A stretch of 64,000 nt of DNA from Catenuloplanes indicus (GCF_030813715.1 NZ_JAUSUZ010000001.1:7254001-7318000); one strand, 5' to 3'; positions 1 through 13,654 are shown, counted from the stretch's first letter. Notes: generated by a model not told the origin, from the sequence alone. Program-made: numbers and translations.

Positions 1-602
1 GCGCGTCCGGCGCCCCGCACCGGCTGGCGAACTGGGTGGACGGCTCGGTGGTGAACGCCGGCGACGGCACGCACGAGCACCCGACCCAGGCGCTGCTGGA
101 CGCGTTCACCATGCGCGAGCGGCTCGGCCGGCTCGCCGGGCTGAACGTGACGATCGTCGGTGACGTGCTGCACAGCCGCGTCGCCCGGTCGAACGTGGTG
201 CTGCTGAACACGCTCGGTGCCAAGGTGACGCTGGTCGGCCCGCCCACGCTGATCCCGGTGGACATCGCGAGCGCCCTCGGGTCCGGCATGACGGTCAGCT
301 ACGACCTGGACGCGGTGCTGCCGGCCAGCGACGTGGTGATGATGCTGCGCGTGCAGACCGAGCGGATGAACGCGTCCTACTTCCCGTCCGCCCGGGAGTA
401 CAGCCGCCGCTACGGCATGGACGGCGCACGCATGCGCCGGTTGCCGGAGCACGCGATCGTCATGCACCCCGGCCCGATGAACCGGGGCATGGAGATCTCC
501 CCGGAGGTGGCGGACTCGCCCCGATCCACGATCGTCGAACAGGTCGCCAACGGCGTGAGCGTCCGGATGGCCGTCCTCTACCTGCTGCTCGGAGGAAAGT
601 AA
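1..602 (+). CDS. pyrB: Aspartate carbamoyltransferase catalytic chain (5'-truncated by window edge)
   Basis: Joins carbamoyl phosphate and L-aspartate to N-carbamoyl-aspartate, the first committed step of de novo pyrimidine synthesis in the cytoplasm. The frame is open from base 3, so only about the C-terminal 199 residues are present and the N-terminal carbamoyl-phosphate domain lies mostly outside. Visible family signatures are the [16 protein letters not shown] segment just after base 48 and the MLRVQTERM and MHPGPMNRG blocks. The stop (600-602) directly abuts the pyrC GTG, and the GGAGG at the end of pyrB is the ribosome site for pyrC, so the two are translationally coupled. Identification is secure; the real start cannot be seen. 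Confidence 0.96.
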   Translation, partial: ASGAPHRLANWVDGSVVNAGDGTHEHPTQALLDAFTMRERLGRLAGLNVTIVGDVLHSRVARSNVVLLNTLGAKVTLVGPPTLIPVDIASALGSGMTVSYDLDAVLPASDVVMMLRVQTERMNASYFPSAREYSRRYGMDGARMRRLPEHAIVMHPGPMNRGMEISPEVADSPRSTIVEQVANGVSVRMAVLYLLLGGK

Positions 603-1889
603 GTGGCGTACCTGATCAAGAACGTCAGCGTCCTCGGTGGCGCTGCCCGTGATCTCCTGATCGAGGACGGGGTGATCAAGGAGCCGGCCGGCGAGAACCC
701 GCAGAACATCATCGACGGTACGGGTCTGGTCGCGCTTCCCGGCCTGGTCGACCTGCACACCCACCTGCGCGAGCCCGGCCGCGAGGACGCGGAGACCGTG
801 GAGACCGGCTCCCGGGCCGCGGCGCTCGGCGGCTACACCGCGGTCTGCGCGATGGCGAACACGTCGCCGGTCGCGGACACCGCGGGTGTGGTCGAGCAGG
901 TCTGGCGGCTCGGCCGCGAGGCGGGCCTGGTCGACGTGCAGCCGATCGGCGCGGTCACCGTCGGGCTGGCCGGTGAGCGGCTGGCCGAACTGGGCGCGAT
1001 GGCCGACTCGGCCGCGACCGTGCGGATCTTCTCCGACGACGGTCACTGCGTCGCCGACCCGCGGCTGATGCGCCGGGCGCTGGAGTACGTGAAGGCGTTC
1101 GGCGGCGTGATCGCGCAGCACGCGGAGGAGCCGCGGCTGACCGAGGGCGCCCAGATGCACGAGGGCGAGGTCGCCACCCGCCTCGGCCTGACCGGCTGGC
1201 CCGCGGTCGCCGAGGAGGCGATCATCGCGCGCGACGTGCTGCTGGCCGAGCACGTCGGCTCCCGCCTGCACGTCTGCCACCTCTCCACGGCCGGCAGCGT
1301 CGAGGTGGTCCGGCAGGCGAAGGCGCGCGGCGTCCGGGTGACGGCCGAGGTCACGCCGCACCACCTGGTGCTCACGCACGACCGCGCGGAGAGCTACGAC
1401 CCGGTCTACAAGGTCAACCCGCCGCTGCGTACCGCCGATGACGTGAAGGCTCTTCGGGCGGCGCTGGCGGAGGGCATCATCGACATCGTGGCCACCGATC
1501 ACGCGCCGCACGCGGTGGAGGACAAGGAATGCGAGTGGGCGTACGCGCGCCCCGGCATGGTCGGCCTGGAGACCGCGCTCTCCGTGGTGCTCTCCACTGG
1601 CGCGCTGACGACCGGCGACGGCACCATTGACTGGGACCTGATCGCGGAGCGCATGTCGCGCACGCCGGCCCGGATCGCGGGGCTGACCGAGCACGGGCAC
1701 GACCCGCTGCCCGGCGCACCGGCCACGTTCACGCTGGTGGACCCGGCGGCGACCCGGACCGTGGACCCCACGGAGACGGCCAGCCGCAGCACGAACAACC
1801 CCTACGCGGGCATGAGCCTGCCCGGACGGATCGTCGCCACGTTCCTGCGCGGCGAGCCGACGGTACTGGACGGAAAGGCACAGAAGTGA
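603..1889 (+). CDS. pyrC: Dihydroorotase
   Basis: Zinc amidohydrolase that cyclises N-carbamoyl-aspartate to dihydroorotate, third step of pyrimidine synthesis. It has 428 residues, usual for the class I (pyrC type) enzyme. The metal-binding [10 protein letters not shown] lies near residue 50. A further HAEEP, the HLST motif and the ATDHAPH block (near residue 298) complete the amidohydrolase metal/active-site set. The GTG start immediately follows the pyrB stop, preceded by GGAGGA. The stop overlaps the carA start by 4 bp (GTGA), so the gene sits in a tightly coupled operon. Confidence 0.96.
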   Translation: MAYLIKNVSVLGGAARDLLIEDGVIKEPAGENPQNIIDGTGLVALPGLVDLHTHLREPGREDAETVETGSRAAALGGYTAVCAMANTSPVADTAGVVEQVWRLGREAGLVDVQPIGAVTVGLAGERLAELGAMADSAATVRIFSDDGHCVADPRLMRRALEYVKAFGGVIAQHAEEPRLTEGAQMHEGEVATRLGLTGWPAVAEEAIIARDVLLAEHVGSRLHVCHLSTAGSVEVVRQAKARGVRVTAEVTPHHLVLTHDRAESYDPVYKVNPPLRTADDVKALRAALAEGIIDIVATDHAPHAVEDKECEWAYARPGMVGLETALSVVLSTGALTTGDGTIDWDLIAERMSRTPARIAGLTEHGHDPLPGAPATFTLVDPAATRTVDPTETASRSTNNPYAGMSLPGRIVATFLRGEPTVLDGKAQK

Positions 1890-2996
1890 GGAAGCCGGCG
1901 ATATTGGTCCTGGAGGACGGCCGCGCGTTCCGCGGTGAGTCCTACGGCGCGGAGGGGGAGACGTTCGGCGAGGCCGTCTTCACCACCGGCATGACCGGTT
2001 ACCAGGAGACGCTGACCGACCCGTCGTTCCACCGCCAGGTCGTGGTGCAGACCGCGCCGCACATCGGCAACACCGGCGTCAACGGCGAGGACGACGAGTC
2101 GTCCAGGATCTGGGTCGCCGGGTACGTGGTGCGCGACCCCGCCCGGATCGGCTCCAACTGGCGCGCGACCGGCGGGCTGGGCGAGCGCCTGGCCGCCGAG
2201 GGCGTGGTCGGCATCTCCGGCATCGACACCCGCGCGCTCACCCGCCACCTGCGCGAGCGCGGCGCGATGCGGGTCGGCGTCTCCACCGTCGACCTGGACC
2301 CGGCGTCGCTGCAGGCCCGCGTGCAGGCCCAGCCGGAGATGCTCGGCGCGGACCTCTCCGCCGAGGTGACCACCGCGAAGCCGTACACGGTCGAGGCCGA
2401 GGGCGAGCACCGCTACACGGTCGCGGCCGTCGACCTGGGCATCAAGGCGAACGTCGCCCGCCGGCTCGCGGCCCGCGGCGTGACCACGCACATCATGCCG
2501 GCCACCTCGACGCTGGAGGAACTGCTGGCGGTCTCGCCGGACGCGGTGTTCTTCTCGCCCGGCCCCGGCGACCCGGCCACGGCCGACCACCCGGTGGCGC
2601 TGGCCCGCGAGGTGATGAACCGGAAGGTGCCGCTGTTCGGCATCTGCTTCGGCAGCCAGATCCTGGGCCGTGCGCTCGGCTTCGACACCTACAAGCTCGG
2701 GTACGGCCATCGCGGCATCAACCAGCCGGTGCTGGACCGGACCACCGGCAAGGTGGAGGTCACGTCGCACAACCACGGGTTCGCCGTGCAGGCGCCGCTG
2801 AACACCGTGATCGACACCGACTTCGGCGGCGTCGAGGTCTCCCATGTCTGCCTTAACGACAACGTGGTCGAAGGGCTGCGGGCGCTCGAGGTGCCCGCCT
2901 TCACCGTGCAGTACCACCCCGAGGCGGCGGCCGGCACGCACGATGCCGACTACCTGTTCGACCGCTTCGTCGAGCTTGTCGAAGGGCGTAAGGCCA

Positions 2997-3004
<8 letters not shown>
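1886..3004 (+). CDS. carA: Carbamoyl-phosphate synthase small (glutaminase) subunit
   Basis: Hydrolyses glutamine and delivers ammonia to CarB for carbamoyl phosphate, feeding both pyrimidines and arginine. It has 372 residues. The N-terminal small-subunit domain is followed by a class I glutamine amidotransferase domain with the nucleophile loop [11 protein letters not shown] (Cys near residue 254) and the YHPEAAAG histidine/glutamate pair near residue 343. The usual catalytic loop reads GICxGxQ and is intact, so the protein should be active. The GTG start overlaps the pyrC stop, and the 3' end overlaps carB by 8 bp. Confidence 0.96.
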
Positions 3005-6328
<3,324 letters not shown>

Positions 6329-6332
<4 letters not shown>

Positions 6333-7348
6333 TCTGGGAGCAGTTCACCCGCCCCGCCCTCTTCCGGATCGGGGGCGGGGACGCGGAGACCGCGCACGAG
6401 TGGACGCTGCACCGGCTGGCGCAGCTGTCCGGCGTACCGTCGGCGCTGGTGGCGCTGTCGCGCCGGTATGCGACGGACAATCCGGTCGAGGTGTTCGGCG
6501 TGCGGTTCCCGAACCCGGTCGGGCTTGCGGCCGGCATGGACAAGAACGGGATCGCGCTGCCCGCGTGGCCCGCGCTCGGCTTCGGCTTCGTCGAGGCCGG
6601 CACGGTGACCGCGCTGGCCCAGCCGGGCAACGACAAACCGCGGGTGTTCCGGCTGCGCGAGTCCGCCGCGATCATCAACCGGATGGGGTTCAACAACGAG
6701 GGCGCGGCGGTGCTGGCCGAACGGCTCGCCGCGCTCCCGGCGAAGCTGCCCGTCCCGCTCGGCATCAGCCTGGGCAAGTCCAAGATCACGCCGCTTCCCG
6801 GCGCGGTCGAGGATTACCTGACCTCGCTGCGGCTGCTGCACCCGTACGCGGACTACATCGCGGTCAACGTCTCCTCGCCGAACACGCCCGGCCTGCGGCA
6901 GCTCCAGGGGCGCGAGCACCTGGACGAGTTGCTCGGCGCGCTGGTCAAGGAGGCGAACGGGCTGCCCGTCCTGGTGAAGATCGCTCCTGATCTGACCGAC
7001 GACGCGATCGGCGAGGCGCTGGCGGTCTGCGCGGACACCGGCGTGGCCGGCGTCATCGCGACCAACACCACGCTGGCCCGCAACGGCCTGGCGCCGATCG
7101 ACCAGGAGCTGTCGGCACAGGCCGGTGGTCTCTCCGGCCGGCCGGTAACCCGGCGGGCGCGTGAGGTGGTGGCGTTCGTGCACCGGGAGACCGGCGGCCG
7201 GCTGCCGATCATCGGCGTCGGCGGGATCATGACACCGGACGACGCGGCCCGGATGTTCGACGCGGGCGCCTCGCTGATCCAGCTCTACACCGGATTCATC
7301 TACGGCGGGCCCGCGCTGGTGCGGGCCGCCGCGTCGGTCCGGCGATGA
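6329..7348 (+). CDS. pyrD: Dihydroorotate dehydrogenase (quinone), class 2
   Basis: Membrane-associated flavoenzyme that oxidises dihydroorotate to orotate with quinone as acceptor. The start is GTG 6329, overlapping the carB stop; the much longer open frame from 6209 is read-through of carB sequence. It has 339 residues. Class 2 features are the N-terminal amphipathic helical extension ([14 protein letters not shown]), the [15 protein letters not shown]-binding loop, NRMGFNNEG, the [11 protein letters not shown] motif with the class 2 catalytic serine, and IIGVGGIM near the C-terminus. The stop overlaps the bioA ATG by 4 bp. Confidence 0.95.
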
Positions 7349-8631
7349 CCGCGCCGGACGAGCTGCTGCGGCTGGACCGGGCGCACGTCTGGCACCCCTA
7401 CGGCCCGATGCCCGGCCGCTCCGAGCCCTTCGTGGTCTCGGAAGCGGCCGGCGCGGTGCTCACGCTCGCGGACGGACGCGAGCTGATCGACGGCATGTCC
7501 AGCTGGTGGTCCGCGATCCACGGCTACCGGCACCCGGTGCTGGACGAGGCGGTGCGCGACCAGCTCGGCCGGATGAGCCACGTGATGTTCGGCGGGCTCA
7601 CCCACGAGCCCGCGGTCACGCTGGCCCGCACGCTGGTCGAGCTGACGCCGGACGGGCTGGAGCACGTGTTCCTCTGCGACTCCGGCTCGGTCAGCGTCGA
7701 GGTCGCGGTCAAGATGGCGCTGCAGTACCAGCGCGGCGCCGGCCGGCCGGAGCGGCAGCGGCTGGCCACCTGGCGAGGCGGGTACCACGGCGACACCTGG
7801 CACCCGATGAGCGTGACCGACCCGGACGGCGGCATGCATGCGCTGTGGACCGGTGTGCTGCCCCGGCAGGTCTTCGCGCCGCCCCCACCGGGTGGTTTCG
7901 GCTCCCCGATCGAGGGTTCCTATGCGGACTCACTCGTTCGCATGGTGGAGGAGCACGCGGACGAGCTGGCCGCGGTGATCGTCGAGCCGGTGGTGCAGGG
8001 CGCCGGCGGCATGCGGTTCCACAACCCGGGCTACCTGCGGATCCTGCGGGAGATCACGGCGCGGCACGGCATTCTGCTCATCTTCGACGAGATCGCGACC
8101 GGCTTCGGCCGTACCGGTGCGTTCTTCGCCGCCGACCACGCGGGCGTCGCGCCGGACGTGATGTGCGTGGGCAAGGCGCTGACCGGCGGCTACCTCACGC
8201 TGGCGGCCGCGCTGTGCACGACCGAGGTGGCGCGGGCGATCTCGGACGGCGAGGGCGGCGGGCTGGCGCACGGTCCGACGTTCATGGGCAACCCGCTGGC
8301 CTGCGCGGTGGCGAACGCCTCCATCGCGCTGCTGCGCAGTCAGGACTGGTCAGGGCGGGTGCACGGGCTGGAGAAAGGGCTCACGGCCGCTCTGGAGCCG
8401 CTCAGCGGGTTTGCCGGGGTTCGTGAGGTGCGCGTGCTCGGCGGCATCGGCGTGGTGCAGCTGGACCGGCCGGTGGACATGCGGAAGGCCACGGACGCGG
8501 CCGCTCGCGAGGGCGTCTGGCTGCGGCCGTTCCGGGATCTGATCTACACGATGCCGCCGTACGTCAGCACGGACGCGCAGATCGCCCGGATCGGACGCGG
8601 CATCGCGGCCGCGGTCGCCGCCCAAGCCTGA
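7345..8631 (+). CDS. bioA: Adenosylmethionine-8-amino-7-oxononanoate aminotransferase (DAPA synthase)
   Basis: PLP enzyme that uses S-adenosylmethionine as amino donor to make 7,8-diaminopelargonate in biotin synthesis. It has 428 residues. BioA-type marks are HVWHPYGPM near the N-terminus, [13 protein letters not shown], the [19 protein letters not shown] block, WRGGYHGDT, the PLP-contact [13 protein letters not shown], and the lysine segment [16 protein letters not shown]. The gene is translationally coupled to pyrD (ATGA overlap) although its pathway is unrelated to pyrimidines, and no other biotin gene is nearby. That placement suggests a lineage-specific insertion in the pyr operon. Confidence 0.93.
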   Translation: MTAPDELLRLDRAHVWHPYGPMPGRSEPFVVSEAAGAVLTLADGRELIDGMSSWWSAIHGYRHPVLDEAVRDQLGRMSHVMFGGLTHEPAVTLARTLVELTPDGLEHVFLCDSGSVSVEVAVKMALQYQRGAGRPERQRLATWRGGYHGDTWHPMSVTDPDGGMHALWTGVLPRQVFAPPPPGGFGSPIEGSYADSLVRMVEEHADELAAVIVEPVVQGAGGMRFHNPGYLRILREITARHGILLIFDEIATGFGRTGAFFAADHAGVAPDVMCVGKALTGGYLTLAAALCTTEVARAISDGEGGGLAHGPTFMGNPLACAVANASIALLRSQDWSGRVHGLEKGLTAALEPLSGFAGVREVRVLGGIGVVQLDRPVDMRKATDAAAREGVWLRPFRDLIYTMPPYVSTDAQIARIGRGIAAAVAAQA

Positions 8632-8701
8632 CCGAGCGTCGTCTGATCTGCAAGTTGCACGTCGGTGAACGCCTCGCGGTGAGTGCGGCGGGAAAAGCAA
8701 G

Positions 8702-8779
8702 ACCCCCGATCGGGGGTAGGGCCGCAGGTTGCCCTGTCGGTTATCGGACTAAAACGCGATTTAGTGGCAGGAATGCCAC
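8702..8779. promoter_or_regulatory. Two perfect inverted repeats in the bioA-pyrF gap
   Basis: The 187-bp gap before pyrF holds a 16-bp perfect palindrome, ACCCCCGA-TCGGGGGT (8702-8717), and a second hairpin, GTGGCA-GGAA-TGCCAC (8764-8779). Between them lies an A/T-richer stretch (about 8738-8763) that could hold a promoter. The first may end transcription from bioA and the second may act near a pyrF promoter. Both roles are inference; neither has a T-tract. Confidence 0.4.
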
Positions 8780-8818
8780 GTGGCCGCCTCGTGGCGGCTC
8801 GACGAGAGGGGTGTGCCG

Positions 8819-9658
8819 GTGGAGAGCTTCGGAACCCGGCTGGAGCGGCTGACGGCCGCGCGCGGCCCGCTGTGCGTGGGGATCGACCCGCACGCGGGTC
8901 TGCTGGAGCGATGGGGTCTGGCCAACGACGTGGCCGGTCTGACGCGGTTCAGCGAGACCGTGGTGGAGGCGCTCGCGGACCGGGTCGCGGTGTTCAAGCC
9001 GCAATCGGCCTTTTACGAGCAATTCGGATCTAAGGGACTCGCCGTCCTTGAGTCAACTATCCGACAGTTACGCGAGGCCGGAGCGCTTGTCCTGCTGGAC
9101 GTGAAGCGCGGCGACATCGGCTCGACGGTCGCGGCGTACGCGGCGGCGTACCTCGATCCATCCAGCCCGCTCTATGTCGATGCGATCACCGCCAGCCCGT
9201 TCCTCGGCGTCGGATCGCTGGCTCCGATGTTCGACCTCGCGGCGAAGAATGGCGGCGGCGTTTTCGTTCTGGCGCTCACGTCAAATCCGGAAGGCGGTTC
9301 CGTTCAGCGCGCGGTCGCCGCGGACGGCCGGACCGTCGCGCAAACTGTGATTGACGAGATTTCCCAGCTCAACGCGGGTTCGACGCCGATCGGCAGCATG
9401 GGTCTCGTGGTGGGCGCCACGGTGGGTGACACCGGACATGATCTTTCTCGGGTGAACGGTCCGCTGCTCGCGCCGGGTCTCGGGGCCCAGGGTGGTACCG
9501 CTCAGGACCTACGCACCGTGTTCGGCTCCGCGATCGGCTCGGTGCTTCCGTCGTACTCCCGTGAAGTTCTCGGAAAGGGTCCGGAAATCGCGGGGCTGCG
9601 CGCTGCCGCGGACCGCGTGCTGGACGACGTCCGGGCGGCATTGTCCGCCGCGAGCTGA
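8819..9658 (+). CDS. pyrF: Orotidine 5'-phosphate decarboxylase
   Basis: Decarboxylates OMP to UMP, the last step of the pathway. The chosen start is GTG 8819 (VESFGTRLERL), with GAGAGG nine bases upstream; the open frame extends back to 8780 but without a better ribosome site. It has 279 residues, matching the longer actinobacterial/type 2 family. Visible signatures are LCVGIDPHAGLL near residue 20 and the active-site LLDVKRGDIGST near residue 95. From about 9000 to 9660 the coding sequence uses noticeably more A/T than the preceding genes. A 187-bp gap separates it from bioA, so it may have its own promoter. Confidence 0.95.
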   Translation: MESFGTRLERLTAARGPLCVGIDPHAGLLERWGLANDVAGLTRFSETVVEALADRVAVFKPQSAFYEQFGSKGLAVLESTIRQLREAGALVLLDVKRGDIGSTVAAYAAAYLDPSSPLYVDAITASPFLGVGSLAPMFDLAAKNGGGVFVLALTSNPEGGSVQRAVAADGRTVAQTVIDEISQLNAGSTPIGSMGLVVGATVGDTGHDLSRVNGPLLAPGLGAQGGTAQDLRTVFGSAIGSVLPSYSREVLGKGPEIAGLRAAADRVLDDVRAALSAAS

Positions 9659-9740
9659 GTAATTCCCTAGTCACGCTTAGTCGATCATGGTGTGCCCACG
9701 TTGCCGAATGCGGCGCTGACCGCTAGTTTTCCCCGCGCTG

Positions 9741-9809
9741 GGAACCACATGCCCCTTTGGTTCCTGGTCACACCACGTTTCACAGAGCGCCGGTAGTGGA
9801 TGCCGGCGC
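9741..9809. promoter_or_regulatory. Inverted repeats in the leader of mihF
   Basis: The 173-bp region before mihF contains two inverted repeats: GGAACCA (9741-9747) with TGGTTCC (9758-9764), and GCGCCGG (9787-9793) with CCGGCGC (9803-9809). The second ends 11 bases before the GAGGAGA ribosome site. They could form leader hairpins or operators; no function can be read from sequence alone. Confidence 0.35.
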
Positions 9810-9831
9810 GTAAGGGACCTGAGGAGAACTG

Positions 9832-10149
9832 GTGCCGCTCCCGTCACTGAGCCCCGAACAGCGTGCTGCCGCGCTGGAGAAGGCTGCTGAGATCCGTAAG
9901 GCTCGTGCTCAGCTCAAGGAGGAGCTCAAGCAGGGCAAGACGACCCTGGCTTCCGTGCTGAACCGTGCTGAGGGCGACGACGTCGTCGGCAAGCTGAAGG
10001 TTTCGGCCGTCCTCCAGGCGCTGCCGGGCATCGGCAAGATCCGGGCCACCCAGATCATGGAGAAGCTCAAGATCGCCGAGAGCCGTCGCCTTCGTGGCCT
10101 CGGCGAGCAGCAGCGTAAGGCTCTGCTCGCGGAGTTCGCGTCGAACTGA
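9832..10149 (+). CDS. mihF: Integration host factor, actinobacterial type (mIHF)
   Basis: Essential nucleoid-associated DNA-binding protein of Actinobacteria, named for mycobacterial IHF but unrelated in fold to proteobacterial IHF. It has 105 residues, start GTG 9832 with a strong GAGGAGA 5 bases upstream. The helical N-terminal part (RAAALEKAAEIRKARAQLKE) is followed by the conserved helix-two-turn-helix region containing ALPGIGKIRATQIMEKL and SRRLRGLGEQQR. Codons such as CGT and GCT are commoner than in neighbouring genes, consistent with high expression. It lies upstream of gmk, its usual neighbour in the phylum. Confidence 0.95.
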   Translation: MPLPSLSPEQRAAALEKAAEIRKARAQLKEELKQGKTTLASVLNRAEGDDVVGKLKVSAVLQALPGIGKIRATQIMEKLKIAESRRLRGLGEQQRKALLAEFASN

Positions 10150-10227
10150 CCGCGGAATTCGCTCCGTGCGGGACTGCTCCGGCGCCGGGAATCCGGGGTT
10201 CGCTGCAGGCCCGTACGGGGCACCGTG

Positions 10228-10241
10228 TAGGAATTAGCTTG
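10228..10241 (+). promoter_or_regulatory. Possible -10 element for a leaderless gmk transcript
   Basis: TAGGAA (10228-10233) ends seven bases before the GTG at 10241, and no convincing ribosome site lies in front of that GTG. The spacing fits a transcript starting at the first base of gmk, which is common in actinomycetes. No clear -35 box is visible. Confidence 0.35.
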
Positions 10242-10849
10242 TGAGCATGAGTGACGACGCCCGCCCGCCAGCCCGGCTCACCGTCCTCTCCGGCCCGTCA
10301 GGGGTCGGCAAGGACAGCGTGATCGAGCTGATCCGTCTGCGCGCGCCCTGGATCTGGCTGTCGGTCTCGGCGACCACCCGGCGCATGCGCGACTACGAGG
10401 TCGAGGGCGAGCACTACTTCTTCGTCGACCGCCCCGAGTTCGAACGGCTGCGGGTCGGCGACCAGCTGCTGGAGTGGGCCGAGTTCGCCGGCAACCTCTA
10501 CGGCACGCCCCGCGGCCCGGTCGAGGCCCGGCTGCGCGAGGGCGCACCCGTGCTCCTGAAGATCGACCTTCAGGGCGCGCGGCAGGTCAAGGCCGCGATG
10601 CCCGACGCCCAGCTGGTCTTCCTGGCCCCGCCCTCGGTCGAGGAACTGCGCCGCCGCCTGATCGGCCGCGGCACGGACGACGAGGAGACGATCCGCCGCC
10701 GGCTGGCGCACGCGGACGAGGAGCTGGCCGCGCAGTCGCTGTTCGACGTGACCATCGTCAACGACTACGTCGAGCGTGCCGCGGACGAGCTGGTAGGGTT
10801 GCTCAGTTCGCCGGTCTTGACACCGGCGCAACCACAGCCTCAAGCTTGA
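10241..10849 (+). CDS. gmk: Guanylate kinase
   Basis: Phosphorylates GMP to GDP with ATP in the cytoplasm. It has 202 residues from GTG 10241; ATG 10247 is an equally possible start and changes only two residues. The P-loop [11 protein letters not shown] is near residue 15. The GMP-binding [19 protein letters not shown] motif follows at about residue 43-62, then [15 protein letters not shown] and the [13 protein letters not shown] Walker B-like segment. The C-terminal tail beyond residue 190 is short and Pro/Gln-rich. It precedes rpoZ by 33 bp. Confidence 0.95.
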   Translation: MSMSDDARPPARLTVLSGPSGVGKDSVIELIRLRAPWIWLSVSATTRRMRDYEVEGEHYFFVDRPEFERLRVGDQLLEWAEFAGNLYGTPRGPVEARLREGAPVLLKIDLQGARQVKAAMPDAQLVFLAPPSVEELRRRLIGRGTDDEETIRRRLAHADEELAAQSLFDVTIVNDYVERAADELVGLLSSPVLTPAQPQPQA

Positions 10850-10882
10850 TCGTTTGTCACGACCCGAGGGGTTTGAAACACC

Positions 10883-11146
10883 GTGGGAATCATCGCTGAC
10901 CCGCAAGGCATCACCAGCCCGCCCATCGACGAGCTGCTGGAGAAGACCACCTCCAAGTACGCGCTCGTCATCTTCGCCGCGAAGCGCGCCCGCCAGGTGA
11001 ACGCGTACTACAGCCAGCTCGGCGAGGGCCTGCTGGAGTACGTCGGTCCGCTGGTCGAGACCACGCCGCAGGAGAAGCCGCTCTCCATCGCGATGCGCGA
11101 GATCAACACCGGCCTGCTCACGGCCGAGCCGACCGACCAGCCGTAA
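10883..11146 (+). CDS. rpoZ: DNA-directed RNA polymerase omega subunit
   Basis: Small subunit that helps assemble RNA polymerase by clamping beta-prime. It has 87 residues from GTG 10883. Family marks are [29 protein letters not shown] (residues about 15-44) and [10 protein letters not shown] near residue 69. It lies between gmk and coaBC as in most actinobacteria, with only 5 bp to the next gene. Confidence 0.95.
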   Translation: MGIIADPQGITSPPIDELLEKTTSKYALVIFAAKRARQVNAYYSQLGEGLLEYVGPLVETTPQEKPLSIAMREINTGLLTAEPTDQP

Positions 11147-11151
11147 GACCG

Positions 11152-12363
11152 ATGAGTGGTCCGCAGGTCGTCCTCGGGGTCGGGGGCGGAATCGCCGCGT
11201 ACAAGGCGTGCGAGCTCCTGCGGCTCTTCACCGAGTCCGGTCACCGGGTCCGGGTGGTGCCCACCGCTTCCGCGCTGCGGTTCGTGGGCGCCCCGACCTG
11301 GGCCGCGCTCTCCGGGCAGCCGGTCTCCGACGAGGTGTGGGACGGCGTGCACGAGGTCCCGCACGTGCGCATCGGCAAGTCCGCCGACCTGGTCGTGGTG
11401 GCACCGGCCACCGCGGACCTGCTGGCCAAGGCCGCGCACGGTCTCGCCGACGACCTGCTGACCAACACGCTGCTCACCGCGCGATGCCCGGTCGTCCTCG
11501 CGCCGGCCATGCACACCGAGATGTGGGAGCACCCGGCCACGGTGGCGAACGTGGCGCTGCTGCGGTCCCGCGGCAATCTGGTGATCGAGCCCGCGTCCGG
11601 GCGTCTCACCGGTACGGACACCGGCAAGGGCCGGCTGCCGGACCCGTCCGCGATCTTCGCGTTCGCCCGGCGGGTGCTGGCCCGTGGCGTGCCGGTGCAC
11701 GATCTTTCCGGGAAGCACGTGGTGGTCACCGCCGGCGGCACGCGGGAGCCGCTCGACCCGGTCCGGTTCCTCGGGAACCGGTCGTCCGGCAAGCAGGGCT
11801 ACGCGTTCGCCACCGCCGCGCTCGCCCGCGGAGCCCGGGTGACGCTCGTCTCAGCCAACGTCTCGCTGCCCGACCCGGCCGGTGCGGACATGGTCCGGGT
11901 GGGCACCACCGAGGAGCTGCGCAAGGCGGTCGTCGCGGCCGCGGACGGCGCGGACGTGGTGGTGATGGCCGCGGCGCCGGCCGACTTCCGGCCCGCCGGG
12001 GTGGCCGACCGAAAGATCAAAAAATCCGACGACGGTACGGCGCCGGTGATCGAGCTGGTGACGAACCCGGACATCGCGGCCGAACTCGGGGCGCGCAAGG
12101 CGCCCGGGCAGGTGCTGGTCGCGTTCGCGGCCGAGACGCACGACGCGATCGACAACGCGCGCGGCAAGCTGCTGCGCAAGCGGGCGGACATGATCGTCGT
12201 CAACGAGGTCGGCGTGCACAAGGCCTTCGGGTTTGACACCAACGCCGCTACCGTTTTAGCTGCTGACGGTTCCGTGACAGAGTTGGGCGAGCGGCCCAAG
12301 GAAGATCTGGCGGACGCCGTACTGGATCTGGTAGTCAGGCAGCTAAGCTCGACCACCGCATAG
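11152..12363 (+). CDS. coaBC: Bifunctional phosphopantothenoylcysteine decarboxylase / phosphopantothenate-cysteine ligase
   Basis: Catalyses two consecutive steps of coenzyme A synthesis: CTP-dependent joining of cysteine to 4'-phosphopantothenate, then FMN-dependent decarboxylation. It has 403 residues. The N-terminal flavoprotein (CoaC) half carries VLGVGGGIAAYKACELLR and the substrate-clamp-like PAMHTEMW (usually PxMNxxMW, so Asn is His here). The CoaB half begins near residue 185 with VVVTAGGTREPLDPVRFLGNRSSGKQG and contains AAPADFRP and KIKK. It starts 5 bp after rpoZ, implying co-transcription. Confidence 0.94.
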   Translation: MSGPQVVLGVGGGIAAYKACELLRLFTESGHRVRVVPTASALRFVGAPTWAALSGQPVSDEVWDGVHEVPHVRIGKSADLVVVAPATADLLAKAAHGLADDLLTNTLLTARCPVVLAPAMHTEMWEHPATVANVALLRSRGNLVIEPASGRLTGTDTGKGRLPDPSAIFAFARRVLARGVPVHDLSGKHVVVTAGGTREPLDPVRFLGNRSSGKQGYAFATAALARGARVTLVSANVSLPDPAGADMVRVGTTEELRKAVVAAADGADVVVMAAAPADFRPAGVADRKIKKSDDGTAPVIELVTNPDIAAELGARKAPGQVLVAFAAETHDAIDNARGKLLRKRADMIVVNEVGVHKAFGFDTNAATVLAADGSVTELGERPKEDLADAVLDLVVRQLSSTTA

Positions 12364-12373
12364 GGTTTGCCCC

Positions 12374-12391
12374 CCAAACCCAGGGGTTTGG
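12374..12391. promoter_or_regulatory. Perfect inverted repeat between coaBC and metK
   Basis: CCAAACCC-AG-GGGTTTGG occupies 12374-12391, eleven bases after the coaBC stop. It may be an operator for metK or part of a leader hairpin. No SAM-riboswitch-like architecture is recognisable in the remaining roughly 50 bases before metK. Confidence 0.4.
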
Positions 12392-12444
12392 TAGACAACT
12401 AGGCTGCATCCGCAGTTCCAATTCGACTTACCTTGAGGAGCACC

Positions 12445-13638
12445 GTGGCACGCCGTCTGTTCACCTCCGAATCGGTCACGGAGGGCCACCCAGACAAGAT
12501 CGCTGACCAGATCAGCGACGGCATTCTGGACGCGCTGCTCGCGCAGGACCCGGCCTCCCGGGTCGCCGTGGAGACGCTCATCACCACCGGTCAGGTGCAC
12601 GTCGCCGGCGAGGTGACCACGAAGGCGTACGCCGACATCCCGACGATCGTCCGCGACACGATCCTGAAGATCGGCTACGACTCCTCGAAGAAGGGCTTCG
12701 ACGGCGCGTCGTGCGGCGTCAGCATCTCGATCGGCGCGCAGTCCCCGGACATCGCGCAGGGCGTCGACACCGCGATCGAGGCCCGTGAGGGCGAGTCCGA
12801 CCACCTGCTCGACTCGCAGGGCGCCGGCGACCAGGGCATGATGTTCGGCTTCGCCTGCTCGGAGACGCCCGAGCTGATGCCGCTGCCGATCGCGCTGGCC
12901 CACCGTCTGGCCCGCCGCCTGTCCCAGGTCCGCAAGGACGGCACCGTGCCGTACCTGCGGCCGGACGGCAAGACCCAGGTCACCATCGAGTACGACGGGC
13001 TCCGCCCGGTCCGCCTCGACACGATCGTCGTGTCCACCCAGCACGCCTCGGACATCTCGCTCGAGTCGCTGCTCACGCCGGACATCCGCGAGCACGTGAT
13101 CGCGCCGGAGCTGGAGGGCCTCGGTATCGACACCGAGGGCTACCGCCTGCTGGTCAACCCGACCGGCCGCTTCGAGATCGGCGGCCCGATGGGCGACGCC
13201 GGCCTCACCGGTCGCAAGATCATCGTTGACACGTACGGCGGCTACTCCCGCCACGGCGGCGGCGCGTTCTCCGGCAAGGACCCGTCCAAGGTCGACCGCT
13301 CCGCCGCGTACGCGACGCGCTGGGTCGCCAAGAACGTCGTGGCCGCCGGCCTGGCCGAGCGCTGCGAGGTCCAGGTCGCCTACGCGATCGGCAAGGCGCA
13401 CCCGGTCAGCCTGTTCGTCGAGACGTTCGGCACCGAGAACGTGCCCGTCGAGCGGATCGAGAAGGCCATCACCGAGGTCTTCGACCTCCGCCCGGCCGCG
13501 ATCATCCGCGACCTCGACCTGAAGCGCCCGATCTACCAGCAGACCGCCGCCTACGGCCACTTCGGCCGCGAGCTGCCGGAGCTGCGCTGGGAGTCCACCG
13601 ACCGCGCCGCCGACCTGAAGTCGGCCGCGGGCGCCTGA
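12445..13638 (+). CDS. metK: S-adenosylmethionine synthetase
   Basis: Makes S-adenosylmethionine from methionine and ATP; soluble tetramer. It has 397 residues from GTG 12445, with TTGAGGAG upstream; the open frame reaches TTG 12433, which is itself part of the ribosome site. Signatures are [16 protein letters not shown] near residue 12, the [10 protein letters not shown] motif near residue 130, and the P-loop-like [16 protein letters not shown] near residue 272. A product of this enzyme is the amino donor for BioA encoded 4 kb upstream, though both genes have other reasons to exist. Confidence 0.96.
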   Translation: MARRLFTSESVTEGHPDKIADQISDGILDALLAQDPASRVAVETLITTGQVHVAGEVTTKAYADIPTIVRDTILKIGYDSSKKGFDGASCGVSISIGAQSPDIAQGVDTAIEAREGESDHLLDSQGAGDQGMMFGFACSETPELMPLPIALAHRLARRLSQVRKDGTVPYLRPDGKTQVTIEYDGLRPVRLDTIVVSTQHASDISLESLLTPDIREHVIAPELEGLGIDTEGYRLLVNPTGRFEIGGPMGDAGLTGRKIIVDTYGGYSRHGGGAFSGKDPSKVDRSAAYATRWVAKNVVAAGLAERCEVQVAYAIGKAHPVSLFVETFGTENVPVERIEKAITEVFDLRPAAIIRDLDLKRPIYQQTAAYGHFGRELPELRWESTDRAADLKSAAGA

Positions 13639-13654
13639 CCCTCCCGCCTCACCT

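Noticed and set aside
12364-12444. SAM riboswitch before metK
   Set aside because: The gap is only 81 bases and shows just one short dyad, not a multi-helix aptamer.
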